From Marinobacter nitratireducens (lineage in GTDB: Bacteria; Pseudomonadota; Gammaproteobacteria; Pseudomonadales; Oleiphilaceae), in assembly GCF_000708045.1 (NCBI RefSeq), contig NZ_ANIE01000005.1, positions 310,001 through 374,000 of the forward strand: DNA of 64,000 bases. The letters are read 5' to 3'. The stretch's first letter is position 1. The number at the start of each line of letters is the position of its first letter. Positions 18,163-27,791 of the stretch are shown here, piece after piece. The notes beneath the pieces are model-generated. The model did not search any database and was not told the origin of the DNA. It was given only the letters and a program-made list of their open reading frames with translations. A program made the position numbers and the translations under genes.

Positions 18163-18997
18163 TTCGGGTTACCTGCAGCAGACGAATGACACGGTTATCG
18201 GCGTTGGCAATAGTAAAGCGCAAACCACCGAATGCAACCGTCTCCCCCCGTCTGGGCAGGTGGCCGAATTCCTTGAGTACCAGACCACCGATGGTGTCGA
18301 ACTCTTCCTCATCAAGGTCGGTCTGGAAAAACTCATTGAAGTCATCAACCGAGGTAGCCGCTTTGACCGCGTAGCTGCCGTCATCGCGAGCCTTGATCTG
18401 GGTTTCTTCGTCGATGTCGTGTTCGTCTTCGATCTCCCCAACGATCTGCTCAAGCACGTCTTCGATGGTAATCAGGCCCGCCGTGCCGCCATATTCGTCA
18501 ACCACGATGGCCATGTGGTTACGGTTGGCCTTGAACTCCTTGAGAAGCTGGTTCAGGCGCTTGCTCTCGGGAACAAACGTGGGCGGACGCAATACTTCCC
18601 GGATATTCGACCAGTTGAGGTCGTTGTTCAGGGCAAGTGGTAGCAGATCTTTTGCGAGCAGTACGCCAATGACGTCGTCCTGACTGTCGCCAATGACCGG
18701 AAAACGGCTGTGGGCAGAGGAGATGATCTCACCGAGAAACTCTTTCGGTTCCTGGGACGCCTTTACGGTGACCATCTGTGAGCGGGGGATCATGATTTCA
18801 TCAGCGCGCATGTCGATGACCTGCATGGCGCCTTCGATAATGCTCATGGCATCGGTATCAATGATGCTCTGGGATTCGGCATCCCTCAGGATTTCCAGTA
18901 CGTCCTCGACGGACTCAGGCCCACTGGAAAAGGCCTGTGATATGCGTTCCAGCCAGGACTTGTTGCCCTGACTGCGACTCGACTGATCGTCGCTCAT
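18152..18997 (-). CDS. corC: CBS-domain protein of the HlyC/CorC family (YbeX)
   Basis: A 281-residue cytoplasmic protein with two CBS domains ([15 protein letters not shown]... and [30 protein letters not shown]). A C-terminal CorC/HlyC transporter-associated domain follows ([19 protein letters not shown]...GE). In enterics CorC/YbeX is tied to magnesium/cobalt efflux and, as YbeX, to ribosome metabolism with its neighbour YbeY. It overlaps ybeY by 4 bases and lnt by 11 bases. Confidence 0.93.
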   Translation of the reverse strand: MSDDQSSRSQGNKSWLERISQAFSSGPESVEDVLEILRDAESQSIIDTDAMSIIEGAMQVIDMRADEIMIPRSQMVTVKASQEPKEFLGEIISSAHSRFPVIGDSQDDVIGVLLAKDLLPLALNNDLNWSNIREVLRPPTFVPESKRLNQLLKEFKANRNHMAIVVDEYGGTAGLITIEDVLEQIVGEIEDEHDIDEETQIKARDDGSYAVKAATSVDDFNEFFQTDLDEEEFDTIGGLVLKEFGHLPRRGETVAFGGLRFTIANADNRVIRLLQVTRSEQ

Positions 18998-19467
18998 GAG
19001 TCTGTTTCCGTTTCCTCTGCGTCGTAAGGATTATTGAATCCAAGTTGGCTCAACAGCCGGATTTCGAGGGCTTCCATGACCTCGGCATCGTTATCTTCAA
19101 TGTGGTCGTAGCCCTGCAGGTGCAGCATGCCGTGGATCACCATGTGTGCCCAGTGAGCTTCACTGGTTTTGTGCTGCTCGTGGGCCTCTTTTTCAACAAC
19201 TGGCGCGCAAATGATGAGATCTCCGGCCAATGGAACCGTTATACCGGCTGGCGCCTCAAATGGGAAGGACAAAACATTGGTCGGTTTGTCCTTGCCGCGA
19301 TACTCGTGATTAAGAGCCTGGCTCTCCAGGGCGCCCACAATCCGGATCGTCACTTCCGAATCCTGTTCGCCCTGCCATGCCGCCTGAGCCCAGGTCTGGA
19401 AGAGTTTGCGCTCGGGGACGCCCGATCCCTCATAGACATTCTGAAGATCCACCGTGAGTTCGCTCAC
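18994..19467 (-). CDS. ybeY: Endoribonuclease YbeY
   Basis: A 157-residue metal-dependent RNase involved in 16S rRNA 3'-end maturation and ribosome quality control. The zinc site H112xxxH116xxxxxH122 is complete in [25 protein letters not shown] near residues 57-70 is the other family signature. It sits between phoH and corC with 4-base overlaps at both ends, the conserved phoH-ybeY-corC module. Confidence 0.96.
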   Translation of the reverse strand: MSELTVDLQNVYEGSGVPERKLFQTWAQAAWQGEQDSEVTIRIVGALESQALNHEYRGKDKPTNVLSFPFEAPAGITVPLAGDLIICAPVVEKEAHEQHKTSEAHWAHMVIHGMLHLQGYDHIEDNDAEVMEALEIRLLSQLGFNNPYDAEETETDS

Positions 19468-20450
19468 CGTTTGGCTCCACTCCCATCGTCAAAGGAATCG
19501 TAGGCCTCAACAATACGTTGGACCAGAGGGTGGCGTACCACATCTTTGGCTTCAAAGCGGGTAAAGCCAATGCCTGCCACTTTGCTCAATACGCCTGCAG
19601 CGTGAATCAAGCCGGAATCCTGGCCGCGAGGCAGGTCGACCTGGGTGGTGTCGCCGGTGATGACCGCGGTTGAGCCAAAGCCGATCCGTGTCAGGAACAT
19701 CTTCATCTGTTCCCGGGTGGTGTTTTGGCTCTCATCGAGGATGATGAACGAGTTGTTGAGCGTGCGGCCACGCATAAAGGCCAGCGGTGCAATTTCGATC
19801 ACGCTTTTCTCGATCAGCCGGGTCACCTGGTCAAAGCCAAGCATCTCGTAAAGTGCGTCGTACAAGGGGCGGAGATACGGGTCTACTTTCTGCGCCAGAT
19901 CACCAGGCAGGAAGCCCAGCTTTTCGCCGGCTTCAACGGCTGGCCGAACCAGAAGAATCCGTTTGACCTGTTCGTCCTTCAGCGCCTCAACGGCGCAGGC
20001 AACCGCCAGCCAGGTCTTGCCTGTGCCGGCAGGGCCGATGCCGAAATTGATGTCGTGGGTTCGGATGTTGTGCACGTACTTTTGCTGGTTCCGGCCCCGG
20101 GGCTTGGCGGTCAGTTTCGGTGTCTTGATGACCGTTACTGAGCCTTCGTCATAGGGGACATCGTCCGGCAGGCGTTCCAGGCCCGTTTCACGGATGTACA
20201 GGTGCACGGTGTCCGGGGAAATATCGTGGGTGGCTTCGGTTTCCCGGTAAAGGTGTCGAACGACCTCTACTGCGGCCGCGACGTTCTCAGTGGCACCTTC
20301 CACACGGAAGTGGTGTCCGCGCCGCCCGACTTTAACCTCAAGACGTTTCTCAATCATCTTGAGGTTTTCATCGAACTGGCCGCAAAGCGTGGCCAGCCGA
20401 CGCTGGTCGACCGGGTGCAGGTCAAATTGTCTGCTGTCGTTTGTGTTCAA
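19464..20450 (-). CDS. ybeZ: PhoH-like ATPase (YbeZ)
   Basis: A 328-residue PhoH-family ATPase; Walker A GPAGTGKT at residues 139-146 and a DESQN Walker B segment are seen. An N-terminal KH-like region precedes it. It probably acts with YbeY in RNA/ribosome metabolism. The start is taken as TTG 20450 (LNTNDSRQ), which has GGAG 6 bases upstream and lies just after the miaB stop. A longer frame from 20558 would overlap miaB by 83 bases and add 36 atypical residues. Confidence 0.92.
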   Translation of the reverse strand: MNTNDSRQFDLHPVDQRRLATLCGQFDENLKMIEKRLEVKVGRRGHHFRVEGATENVAAAVEVVRHLYRETEATHDISPDTVHLYIRETGLERLPDDVPYDEGSVTVIKTPKLTAKPRGRNQQKYVHNIRTHDINFGIGPAGTGKTWLAVACAVEALKDEQVKRILLVRPAVEAGEKLGFLPGDLAQKVDPYLRPLYDALYEMLGFDQVTRLIEKSVIEIAPLAFMRGRTLNNSFIILDESQNTTREQMKMFLTRIGFGSTAVITGDTTQVDLPRGQDSGLIHAAGVLSKVAGIGFTRFEAKDVVRHPLVQRIVEAYDSFDDGSGAKR

Positions 20451-20475
20451 TCTTGCTCCGTTGTGAAAGGCGGAT

Positions 20476-21822
20476 TCAAAGTAGATCTGAGTTAATGGGT
20501 AACCCGCGCAGGGAATTGGGGAATGCTTCAACGATTTCGACGTCGATAAAGTGCCCAATCACGTCCGGATTATCATGCCGGAAGTTTACAATTCGGTTGT
20601 TCTCCGTGCGCCCTGCATATTCACCAGGATCTTTCTTGGACAAACCGGTCACCAGAATCCGCTGGGTGGTTCCCACCATTTTCCGGCTGATATCCATGGC
20701 CTGCTGGTTGATGCGCTGCTGCAGAATACTCAAACGCTGTTTTTTGACATCCATTGGCGTGTCGTCCGGCAGGTCCGAAGCCGGTGTCCCCGGTCGGGCG
20801 CTGTAGACAAAGCTGAAGGATACGTCGAAGCCGATGTCGTTGATCAGCTTCATGGTGTCCTCAAAGTCCTTCTCGGTTTCGCCCGGGAAGCCGATGATGA
20901 AGTCAGAGGAGAAACTGATGTCCGGGCGGATTTTTCGCAGGCGGCGGAGTTTGGATTTGTACTCCAGTGCCGTGTGACCCCGCTTCATGGCAGCGAGAAT
21001 GCGGTCTGATCCACTCTGGACCGGTAGGTGCAGGTGGCTGACCAGTTCCGGCACTTTTTCGTATACGTCGACCATCGCATCGGAGAATTCGACCGGGTGT
21101 GAGGTGGTGTAACGGATCCGGTCGATGCCGTCGATGGTGGCGATCATTTCGATCAGCTCGGCCAGGTCCATGGTATCCCCGTCGTGGGTTTCACCACGGT
21201 AGGCGTTCACGTTCTGACCCAGCAGATTTACTTCCCGAACGCCCTGTTCCGCGAGGTGCGCGACTTCAGCGATGACGTCGTCCACCGGGCGGCTGACTTC
21301 TTCGCCGCGGGTGTACGGAACAACACAGAAGGTGCAGTACTTGCTGCAGCCTTCCATGATGGAAACAAATGCTGAAGGACCATCTGCGCCGGGTTCGGGC
21401 AGGTTGTCGAATTTTTCAATCTCCGGGAAGCTGACGTCAACCACGCCCACGCCGTTACCCTTTGCACGAACCTCGGTAATCATGTCTGGTAATCGGTGCA
21501 GGGTTTGCGGACCGAAGACCATGTCGACGTAGGGTGCGCGGTCGATAATTGCCTGGCCTTCCTGGGAAGCCACGCAGCCGCCGACACCGATAATGAGATC
21601 CGGCTTGCTGTTCTTCAGGGACTTCCAGCGGCCAAGCTGGTGAAATACCTTTTCCTGCGCTTTTTCGCGAATGGAGCAGGTGTTTAGCAGCAGTATGTCG
21701 GCATCGTCCGGAGTGTCGGTCATTTCAACCGTCTCGCCGGTTTTGAGCAGGTCTGCCATGCGGGCAGAGTCGTACTCATTCATCTGGCAGCCGTGGGTTT
21801 TGATGTACAGCTTCTTGGCCAT
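20476..21822 (-). CDS. miaB: tRNA-2-methylthio-N6-dimethylallyladenosine synthase
   Basis: A 448-residue radical-SAM methylthiotransferase that adds ms2 to i6A37 of tRNAs. The N-terminal MTTase domain ([16 protein letters not shown]) and the radical-SAM triad in [17 protein letters not shown] are present. A C-terminal TRAM domain ([28 protein letters not shown]) completes it. I use ATG 21822; an in-frame GTG at 21831 is possible. A promoter with a perfect -10 lies upstream, making miaB the first gene of the miaB-ybeZ-ybeY-corC-lnt run. It is a paralogue of rimO in this window. Confidence 0.96.
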   Translation of the reverse strand: MAKKLYIKTHGCQMNEYDSARMADLLKTGETVEMTDTPDDADILLLNTCSIREKAQEKVFHQLGRWKSLKNSKPDLIIGVGGCVASQEGQAIIDRAPYVDMVFGPQTLHRLPDMITEVRAKGNGVGVVDVSFPEIEKFDNLPEPGADGPSAFVSIMEGCSKYCTFCVVPYTRGEEVSRPVDDVIAEVAHLAEQGVREVNLLGQNVNAYRGETHDGDTMDLAELIEMIATIDGIDRIRYTTSHPVEFSDAMVDVYEKVPELVSHLHLPVQSGSDRILAAMKRGHTALEYKSKLRRLRKIRPDISFSSDFIIGFPGETEKDFEDTMKLINDIGFDVSFSFVYSARPGTPASDLPDDTPMDVKKQRLSILQQRINQQAMDISRKMVGTTQRILVTGLSKKDPGEYAGRTENNRIVNFRHDNPDVIGHFIDVEIVEAFPNSLRGLPINSDLL

Positions 21823-21900
21823 GGGTCTCACGTTATCTGATGTATGGTGCGCCGGGGTTGCATCTGGTTTTCTGCGGGCGCTGGCAAAAAGGAACTGCGT

Positions 21901-21929
21901 ATTATAACGGGGTGATTATTCTGCAACCA
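21901..21929 (-). promoter_or_regulatory. Probable promoter of miaB
   Basis: On the minus strand a perfect -10 TATAAT (21906-21901) is preceded by a weak -35 TGGTTG (21929-21924) at 17 bases. The leader to ATG 21822 would be about 70 bases. The plus-strand trmH gene diverges from the same region. Confidence 0.45.
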
Positions 21930-22002
21930 CCTTTGTCTCGGCTTGTTGCTAGTTATCGTGTGGTATTATTCGCTGACTTCAATAAATAACCATCAATCAA
22001 TC

Positions 22003-22734
22003 ATGACCCCCGAACGCCTGGCCCGAATCAAACACATCCTGGATACCCGCCAACCAGACCTGCGAGTCCTGACGGATCAGGTTCATAAACCCCGTAACCT
22101 GTCGGCTATCATTCGCTCCTGCGATGCTTTTGGTCTGGCCAACATGCACGTAGTCTGGCCGAAAGAGGGCTTTCGGGCGTTCCGGAAAACGGCGGGCGGG
22201 AGCTATAACTGGGTAACGACCCACACCCACCCGACCATGGTCGACGCGGTGTCTGATCTCAAAGCCCAGGGGCACAAACTGTACGCCGCGCAGCTTTCAG
22301 ATAGGGCCGTTGATTACCGTGATGTCGATTACACCGTGCCCTGTACCGTCATCATGGGAAACGAAGTGGACGGTGTTAGTGCTGGCGCCGCGGATGAGGC
22401 CGATGAGCATATCGTGATTCCCATGATGGGCATGGTTGAATCCCTGAACGTCTCAGCCGCCTGCGCCATTATCCTCTCCGAAGCCCAGCGCCAGCGGAAA
22501 CTGGCCGGTATGTTCGAGAATCAGCGGTTACCGCAGGACGAATACGATCGGCTCTTTTTCAGCTGGTGTCAGCCCACGGTCAAACGCTACTGCGATGATC
22601 GCAACCTGCCTTACCCACCCATTGACCACGAAACCGGGGATCTCGTCGATGGCGTAGGTTGGATGCGAGAGGTGAGGGTGCAGAGGGCGAATCGTCCCAG
22701 GTGGGATGATGAGGTAGAAGTCCCGACGGTATAA
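22003..22734 (+). CDS. trmH: tRNA (guanosine-18-2'-O)-methyltransferase
   Basis: A 243-residue SPOUT methyltransferase that 2'-O-methylates G18 of tRNAs. The start at ATG 22003 (MTPERLARIK) matches the family; an upstream in-frame TTG at 21943 would add 20 non-conserved residues. Motifs: HKPRNLSAIIRSCDAFGL (motif 1), VIMGNEVDGVS (motif 2) and IPMMGMVESLNVSAACAI (motif 3). A C-terminal tail with VDGVGWMREV is as in TrmH. It is convergent with yejK, with hairpin element B1 between. Confidence 0.94.
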   Translation: MTPERLARIKHILDTRQPDLRVLTDQVHKPRNLSAIIRSCDAFGLANMHVVWPKEGFRAFRKTAGGSYNWVTTHTHPTMVDAVSDLKAQGHKLYAAQLSDRAVDYRDVDYTVPCTVIMGNEVDGVSAGAADEADEHIVIPMMGMVESLNVSAACAIILSEAQRQRKLAGMFENQRLPQDEYDRLFFSWCQPTVKRYCDDRNLPYPPIDHETGDLVDGVGWMREVRVQRANRPRWDDEVEVPTV

Positions 22735-22768
22735 GGCATTGAGGGACCATAACTCTCAATGTTTGTTC

Positions 22769-22860
22769 GGCTTGGTGGTGGGAGTCCTTTTCTGCCGGAA
22801 AAAGATGTCTGAGCAAGGCGAGTTGTTTTTCCAGAAGAAAAGGACTCCCACCACCGAGCC
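22769..22860. repeat. Hairpin element B1 (conserved core, locus-specific arms)
   Basis: Arms 22769-22793 and 22836-22860 pair over 25 positions with one mismatch. The core 22794-22835 (42 nt) reads GCCGGAAAAAGATGTCTGAG and continues with a GCGAGTTGTTTTTCC end, and is itself partly self-complementary (GGAAAAA/TTTTTCC). It lies 35 bases after trmH between the convergent trmH and yejK genes. It shares its core but not its outer arm sequence with B2 and B3. Confidence 0.85.
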
Positions 22861-22897
22861 AGCCCGCAATCCAGGAGGCTGCTAGCAAGGAGGCTGG

Positions 22898-23914
22898 TTA
22901 CTCCTCACGAGCCTCCAGATATCGCTGCAACTGCTCCCGCAACGCCTTGGGCAACCGCGTAATCGTCAGCGCATCCTTGTCGCGGTCATAGTAAACCGCC
23001 TGATTCACCAGATCCGACGAAAACGACACACTCATTCCACCACCAGACCCCGCAATCCGGACCAGCTTCTTCACCTTGCGGTGATCCGGATGCAGCACGC
23101 CGCTTTCCGGCAGCTCGGCTGTCTGCGAGGCAAATTCCTTGAACCTCTGCGGCTCGTTTTCATCAAGGTAGCCGGACAGGGCTTCAATCTCTACCGGCTC
23201 ACCCAGCGAATGCTGCTCCTTACAGAATTCATAAGCCCGGCTGCGAACCTCGCCTGCCTTCTCGGGCTCGGATGTTTTGGCAAACGCTTCCACGGCATCA
23301 AGAAATGTCATGGTTTCTTTTTCAACGTCAACCTGGTTAGTGAAACCTGAGAGGCGGATAAACAGTTCACCGGGCTCGCCGGTACCGCGGCCGTGAACCA
23401 ACGTCAGGTAGTTTTCTCCGGTGTTGTCGCTATTCCAGTCGTCCAGCTCAATACGAACAGCCAGATTCAGTCGTGACAGGCTCAGCACGTCGATGGCATC
23501 CAGAGATTCATTGCCGTCAAAGCGCATGGCACTGTCGGTTTCCAGAATAAACAGGTAGACCACTTCAGCATCAGCCAGTGCATCGTGAACGATCATCAGG
23601 TGGCCGTCGAATTCTTCCTGGCAACCGGTCAGTAACTCTTGCCACTGCCCGAACAGACGATCGGTCATCGCACCGAAGCTCTGTTTATCTTCCAGATAAT
23701 CCTTCAGCCAACTGCTGAAAGGGCACTCCCCAAGGTCCTCCGAGAAGCGACCGTACTTCTTGCCCGGCTTGCTGTTGAACAGCCGCTTCATCTGCTTGTG
23801 CAGGCCCTCGTAATCGCCACCGGGCTCCTGCAGGGCTTCGCCGGCAACAAGGCGGGCCGGTTGTCCCGGTTGGTACTGGCTGGCAAAGGCGGTGCGCAGG
23901 TGTTTGATGGCCAT
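22898..23914 (-). CDS. yejK: Nucleoid-associated protein YejK
   Basis: A 338-residue member of the 37-kDa nucleoid-associated (NdpA/YejK) family. HGRGTGEPGELFIRLSGFTNQVDVEKETMTF and the C-terminal IAGSGGGMSVSFSSDLVNQAVYYD region are family-typical. It is expected in the cytoplasm on DNA. No membrane segments. Element B1 lies behind its 3' end and elements B2 and B3 upstream of its start. Confidence 0.88.
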   Translation of the reverse strand: MAIKHLRTAFASQYQPGQPARLVAGEALQEPGGDYEGLHKQMKRLFNSKPGKKYGRFSEDLGECPFSSWLKDYLEDKQSFGAMTDRLFGQWQELLTGCQEEFDGHLMIVHDALADAEVVYLFILETDSAMRFDGNESLDAIDVLSLSRLNLAVRIELDDWNSDNTGENYLTLVHGRGTGEPGELFIRLSGFTNQVDVEKETMTFLDAVEAFAKTSEPEKAGEVRSRAYEFCKEQHSLGEPVEIEALSGYLDENEPQRFKEFASQTAELPESGVLHPDHRKVKKLVRIAGSGGGMSVSFSSDLVNQAVYYDRDKDALTITRLPKALREQLQRYLEAREE

Positions 23915-24015
23915 TTAGTGCGGCTCCTGTTGGTGTTTTCGGTTTGGCTTAGAGGTGCGGGATTTTGACATGAATTGGTGTTCGGTTCATGTATTGCCTG
24001 GAAGCCCGGTGGAGG

Positions 24016-24110
24016 GCCGCGGGGTAGGTAGGTCTTTTTCTTACGAAAAAAATAACTCGCTGCGCTCAGACATCTTTTTTTCTAGAGAAAAAACCTACCT
24101 ACCCCACGGC
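24016..24110. repeat. Hairpin element B2 (conserved core, locus-specific arms)
   Basis: Arms 24016-24041 and 24086-24110 pair with one mismatch and a one-base bulge. The 44-nt core (24042-24085) is in the orientation opposite to B1 and B3; its reverse complement carries AAAGATGTCTGAGCGCAGCG. It lies in the 428-base gap between the yejK start and the cysN stop. Confidence 0.85.
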
Positions 24111-24195
24111 CACGGAAGTCGGCATGACCTGCAAAGTGAGTGAATTTAATACTCTGTAGATACAAGCCGTTGATAAGCCAACAAAGAGGTCAGCA

Positions 24196-24290
24196 GGCGG
24201 TGGGGTGGGGGTATTTATTTCTGCCGGAAAAAAATGTCTGAGCGAAGCGAGTTGTTTTTCCAAAGAAAAAAATACCCCCACCCCGGCGCC
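24196..24290. repeat. Hairpin element B3 (conserved core, locus-specific arms)
   Basis: Arms 24196-24222 and 24264-24290 pair at 24 of 27 positions. The 41-nt core (24223-24263) reads GCCGGAAAAAAATGTCTGAG and continues to a GTTTTTCC end, nearly identical to B1. It ends 53 bases from the cysN stop codon. Apart from B2 and B3, I see no gene or other clear signal in the 428-base gap 23915-24342. Confidence 0.85.
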
Positions 24291-24342
24291 ATACACCAAA
24301 GGTGGAGGTATCTCCGCTTTTACCCGAAGGTAATGCCCGGAA

Positions 24343-26001
24343 TCAGATCCGCTGAGAACGAACCAGATCCTGGACCAGCTGATTCACCGCAGAGGGAATG
24401 TCCTCTTCGCTATCAGCCGAAGCTGTCGCGGTCGCGATATCGGAACCAAGGTTCACGGCAACGGCGACCAGGCCATGGGCAGTCAGCAGCTGTGACACGC
24501 GGCGGCGCTCGTCGGCGTCTCCGGTGTTTTCCTCGGATACCACAACGGCGGTCTTGCCCTGATCGAACAGCGCTCGTTCGACCGCCAGGGCCAGCGCCGG
24601 CGCCTGCTTGCCGTTGCAGGCAATGATGGCGGGCTTCTGGGCCAGGCGACGTTCGCGTTCTTCGGCGGTGACCGGATCCAGCGATTCGTTGCCGTCGGCA
24701 AGTCCTGCGATCATGCCGGCGCCGATGGTGACGTTGGTCAGACGGTCGATCACGATGAAGCTACCGGTGGCGTGATTGCGCTGATAGGCGTCAAACGCGA
24801 TGGGCTGGTTCAGTGTCAGCTCGCACAGACCGATCTCGTTCAGTTGCAGGCTGCTTGGATTAGCCTGCTGCTCCAGGGTGTTGACGTCGGTCTGGTGGTG
24901 GATAGCCTTGACGGTACCTGAGGTGAACGTCGGCCCAAGCTTGATGTCGTAAAGACGACCGGTTTCCAGCGGTGCATCGGTCATCCAGACAATGTTGGCA
25001 TTGAAGCGGTTCGCCACTTCCGGCTCGTCTTCGACCTTCACCAGCATGTCGCCACGGCTGACGTCGATCTCGTCGTTCAGCGTCAGCGTCACGGCCTGGT
25101 CGATGTAGGCTTCTTCCAGTTTGCCGTCGAAGGTGACGACCTCTTTCACGGAACTGGTGCGCCGTGAGGGCAGGGCCATGACCTTGTCGCCCGGGCGGAT
25201 AACGCCGGACGCGATGGTGCCGCAGAAGCCGCGGAAGTTGAGGTCCGGGCGGGTGACGTACTGCACCGGGAAGCGGAAATGCTCCAGGTTCTTGTCCCGG
25301 GAAACTTCAACCGTTTCCAGGATTTCCATCAGCGGCTGGCCGGTAAACCACGGAGTGTTCTCGCTGCGGTTCACGACGTTGTCGCCTTCCAATGCGGACA
25401 GCGGTACAAAACGGATGTCTTTCAGGCCGAGCTTGGCAGCAAACGCCAGGTACTCGTCCTTGATTTCGTTGAAGCGCTCTTCGCTGAAGTCCACCAGGTC
25501 CATCTTGTTTATCGCAACCACAATGTGTCGGATACCCAGGAGGGACGCGATATACGAATGGCGGCGGGTTTGGGTCAGTACGCCGTGGCGGGCATCGATC
25601 ATCAGGATCGCCAGCTGCGCCGTAGAAGCGCCGGTCGCCATGTTACGGGTGTACTGCTCATGGCCCGGGGTATCCGCAATGATGAACTTGCGCTTGTCGG
25701 TGGAGAAGTAGCGATAGGCAACATCAATGGTGATGCCTTGCTCACGCTCCGCCTGCAGACCGTCAACCAGCAGTGCCAGGTCCAGCTTTTCGCCGGTGGT
25801 ACCCATCTTGGCACTGTCGGTTTTCAGGCTGGCCATGTGATCTTCGTAAATCATTTTGGTGTCATGCAGCAGGCGGCCGATCAGGGTGCTCTTGCCGTCA
25901 TCGACGCTACCGCAGGTCAGCAGGCGCAGCAGTTCTTTGTTTTCATGCTGTTTCAGGTAGGCCTGAATATCTTCAGCGATCAGATCAGACTGGTGTGACA
26001 T
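24343..26001 (-). CDS. cysN: Sulfate adenylyltransferase subunit 1 with degenerate APS-kinase-like tail
   Basis: A 552-residue GTPase subunit of ATP sulfurylase, which activates sulfate to APS with CysD. GTPase motifs: G1 GSVDDGKST (31-39), G3 DTPGHEQ (110-116), G4 NKMD (165-168); the EF-Tu-like barrel ends near residue 430 (NVTIGAGM). Residues 455-550 align by eye with APS kinase (CysC): QKPAII, then [18 protein letters not shown] and [22 protein letters not shown]. The kinase P-loop GLSGSGKST is replaced by ACNGKQAPA, so kinase activity is not expected. It follows cysD by 1 base. Confidence 0.94.
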   Translation of the reverse strand: MSHQSDLIAEDIQAYLKQHENKELLRLLTCGSVDDGKSTLIGRLLHDTKMIYEDHMASLKTDSAKMGTTGEKLDLALLVDGLQAEREQGITIDVAYRYFSTDKRKFIIADTPGHEQYTRNMATGASTAQLAILMIDARHGVLTQTRRHSYIASLLGIRHIVVAINKMDLVDFSEERFNEIKDEYLAFAAKLGLKDIRFVPLSALEGDNVVNRSENTPWFTGQPLMEILETVEVSRDKNLEHFRFPVQYVTRPDLNFRGFCGTIASGVIRPGDKVMALPSRRTSSVKEVVTFDGKLEEAYIDQAVTLTLNDEIDVSRGDMLVKVEDEPEVANRFNANIVWMTDAPLETGRLYDIKLGPTFTSGTVKAIHHQTDVNTLEQQANPSSLQLNEIGLCELTLNQPIAFDAYQRNHATGSFIVIDRLTNVTIGAGMIAGLADGNESLDPVTAEERERRLAQKPAIIACNGKQAPALALAVERALFDQGKTAVVVSEENTGDADERRRVSQLLTAHGLVAVAVNLGSDIATATASADSEEDIPSAVNQLVQDLVRSQRI

Positions 26002-26002
26002 C

Positions 26003-26911
26003 TTAGAAATACCCTTCCCGCTTTTTCTGTTCCATGGACCCGGCTGAGTCGTGGTCGATCACTCGGCCCTGGCGCTCTGAGCTGGTCGCCAGGAGCATCT
26101 CCTGGATAATCTCGGGCAGGGTATTGGCTTCGGATTCGATGGCTCCGGTCAGCGGGTAGCATCCCAGGGTTCGGAAACGAACCGATTTCATCATCGGCTC
26201 CTCGCCTTCCTTCAGTGGCATGCGGTCGTCGTCGACCATGATCAGCGTGCCATCGCGCTCCACAACGGGCCGCTCGGCCGCGTAGTACAGAGGAACGATA
26301 TCGATGTTCTCAAGGTAGATGTACTGCCAGATATCCAGCTCGGTCCAGTTCGACAGGGGGAACACGCGAATGCTCTCGCCCTTGTTGATCTTGCCGTTGT
26401 AGATGTTCCACAGCTCGGGGCGCTGGTTCTTGGGGTCCCAACGGTGGTGTTCGTCGCGGAACGAATAGACCCGCTCCTTGGCACGGGACTTTTCTTCATC
26501 ACGGCGAGCGCCGCCGAAGGCTGCGTCAAACTTGTACTTGTCCAGTGCCTGCTTGAGCGACTGGGTTTTCATGACGTCGGTGTGCTTAGCACTGCCGTGG
26601 GTAAACGGGCCGATACCCTGCTTCACGCCTTCCTCGTTGATGTGGACGATAAGATCAAGGCCGTACCGTTTGACCTGCTTGTCCCGGAATTCAATCATAT
26701 CCCTGAATTTCCACGTGGTGTCCACGTGCATCAGGGGGAAGGGAGGTTTGCCTGGATAAAAAGCTTTGAGTGCAAGGTGCAGCATGACGGCTGAATCCTT
26801 GCCAACGGAGTAGAGCATGACCGGGTTGTCGAACTCGGCTGCCACTTCCCGGATGATGTGGATGCTTTCCGCTTCCAGCTGCTTCAGGTGAGTGAGGTTG
26901 TATGAGGTCAT
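26003..26911 (-). CDS. cysD: Sulfate adenylyltransferase subunit 2
   Basis: A 302-residue PP-loop ATP pyrophosphatase subunit that forms APS from ATP and sulfate. The PP-loop is [10 protein letters not shown] near residues 35-44, followed by [16 protein letters not shown] and [16 protein letters not shown]. The end [21 protein letters not shown] is the standard CysD tail. I chose ATG 26911 ([13 protein letters not shown]), preceded by TTGGAT; an in-frame codon at 26965 would add 18 non-conserved residues. It is first in the cysD-cysN pair. Confidence 0.95.
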   Translation of the reverse strand: MTSYNLTHLKQLEAESIHIIREVAAEFDNPVMLYSVGKDSAVMLHLALKAFYPGKPPFPLMHVDTTWKFRDMIEFRDKQVKRYGLDLIVHINEEGVKQGIGPFTHGSAKHTDVMKTQSLKQALDKYKFDAAFGGARRDEEKSRAKERVYSFRDEHHRWDPKNQRPELWNIYNGKINKGESIRVFPLSNWTELDIWQYIYLENIDIVPLYYAAERPVVERDGTLIMVDDDRMPLKEGEEPMMKSVRFRTLGCYPLTGAIESEANTLPEIIQEMLLATSSERQGRVIDHDSAGSMEQKKREGYF

Positions 26912-26964
26912 GATGATCCAACTGCCGCCGTGCGGACATTGATGACTATGAAAATGATGAGACA

Positions 26965-26970
26965 ACTATA
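26965..26970 (-). promoter_or_regulatory. Possible -10 element of cysDN
   Basis: TATAGT on the minus strand, 54 bases before the cysD ATG. There is no good -35 at 16-18 bases, which would fit an activator-dependent promoter such as those controlled by CysB. No CysB site could be asserted. Confidence 0.3.
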
Positions 26971-27033
26971 CCAGAGGCGAGGAGGGAATAAGAAGGTGGT
27001 CAAGTATAGTTTGGGGTTATAATAATATAGCAC

Positions 27034-27062
27034 CAAAACCGAACCGTTCAGCCCGGTTTTGT
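27034..27062 (-). terminator. Possible terminator of the PilZ gene
   Basis: On the minus strand AAAACCGGG, a short spacer, then CGGTTTT form a 7-8 bp stem ending in T residues, 17 bases after the PilZ gene stop. The stem is partly AT pairs and the T-run short, so confidence is moderate. Confidence 0.45.
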
Positions 27063-27078
27063 CTTGTGTCAGATAGGC

Positions 27079-27486
27079 TCAGGCGGGATTTCGGGCGTCG
27101 GACAGAAGTTTGCCAACGTAGCGATCGACGTAGTCGAACCCATTCCCTTCAAATTCCGCAAACTGGATGCCAACCTGAAACTCGTCCCGGGCAATCCGGC
27201 GCATGTGTACGATGTTTCCATCTGCAATGACAGAGACGGGTTGCGTGGGAATGACTGGAACGGAAAAACGCGTCTTGACAGAGATCCAGCTGCCGGGCGC
27301 TGGAGCCCGCTGGTCGGGAATCAATTCCTTGATCGTTTCCTGATCGCAGGACACCATCACTCCGGTGCGGGACATGTTGGAAACCGAGCAGGTGAGGCAG
27401 CAACCGTCCGGCTTCTCGATCGTGATCTTTGTGGCTACGTCAACGCGCTGCTGGTTGCGCAGGTTCGGTTTCGCAACGGGTTTCAT
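27079..27486 (-). CDS. PilZ domain protein (probable c-di-GMP receptor)
   Basis: A 135-residue single PilZ domain. Both cyclic-di-GMP binding motifs are visible: RNQQR (RxxxR) at residues 10-14 and NMSRTG (D/NxSxxG) about 26 residues later. This pattern predicts ligand binding. I chose ATG 27486 (MKPVAKPN), preceded by AGAAGAG; the ATG at 27534 lacks a ribosome-binding site. It is a stand-alone gene between cysDN and rimO, so its output (motility, adhesion or polysaccharide) cannot be inferred from context. Confidence 0.9.
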   Translation of the reverse strand: MKPVAKPNLRNQQRVDVATKITIEKPDGCCLTCSVSNMSRTGVMVSCDQETIKELIPDQRAPAPGSWISVKTRFSVPVIPTQPVSVIADGNIVHMRRIARDEFQVGIQFAEFEGNGFDYVDRYVGKLLSDARNPA

Positions 27487-27791
27487 GTTTACTCTTCTGG
27501 CCTTGTTTGTTTGGAATACAGCTGCCTTTCCCATAATTTACATCCAGAAAAACACTTAAACATCTGAAAGTTTAGTTGTTTAATTAGTGAACAGCAAGAG
27601 CCTGTCGTCCATTGTGTCAGATTCGATACTTATTTCTGAACATGGCGTCACAAAAATTTGATGCGGGTCATTTTCGGGTGTCTCGACGGATGCCGACGGA
27701 TTTGCTGTCAGGGGGCTCTCAACTGCGATAAAATGCGCGCCATTCATTCATCGCAGGCCGGCTCAGGCCCCAGGAATTTCGTAGCCTTCTT
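27487..27791. other. Divergent intergenic region pilZ/rimO
   Basis: About 305 bases, more AT-rich than the neighbours. Promoters for both genes must lie here. A GATAAAAT box ends near 27734 before rimO but has no well-spaced -35. A short direct repeat (CGACGGAT twice, about 27683-27703) is present. I see no gene, RNA or hairpin element of the A or B type. Confidence 0.5.
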
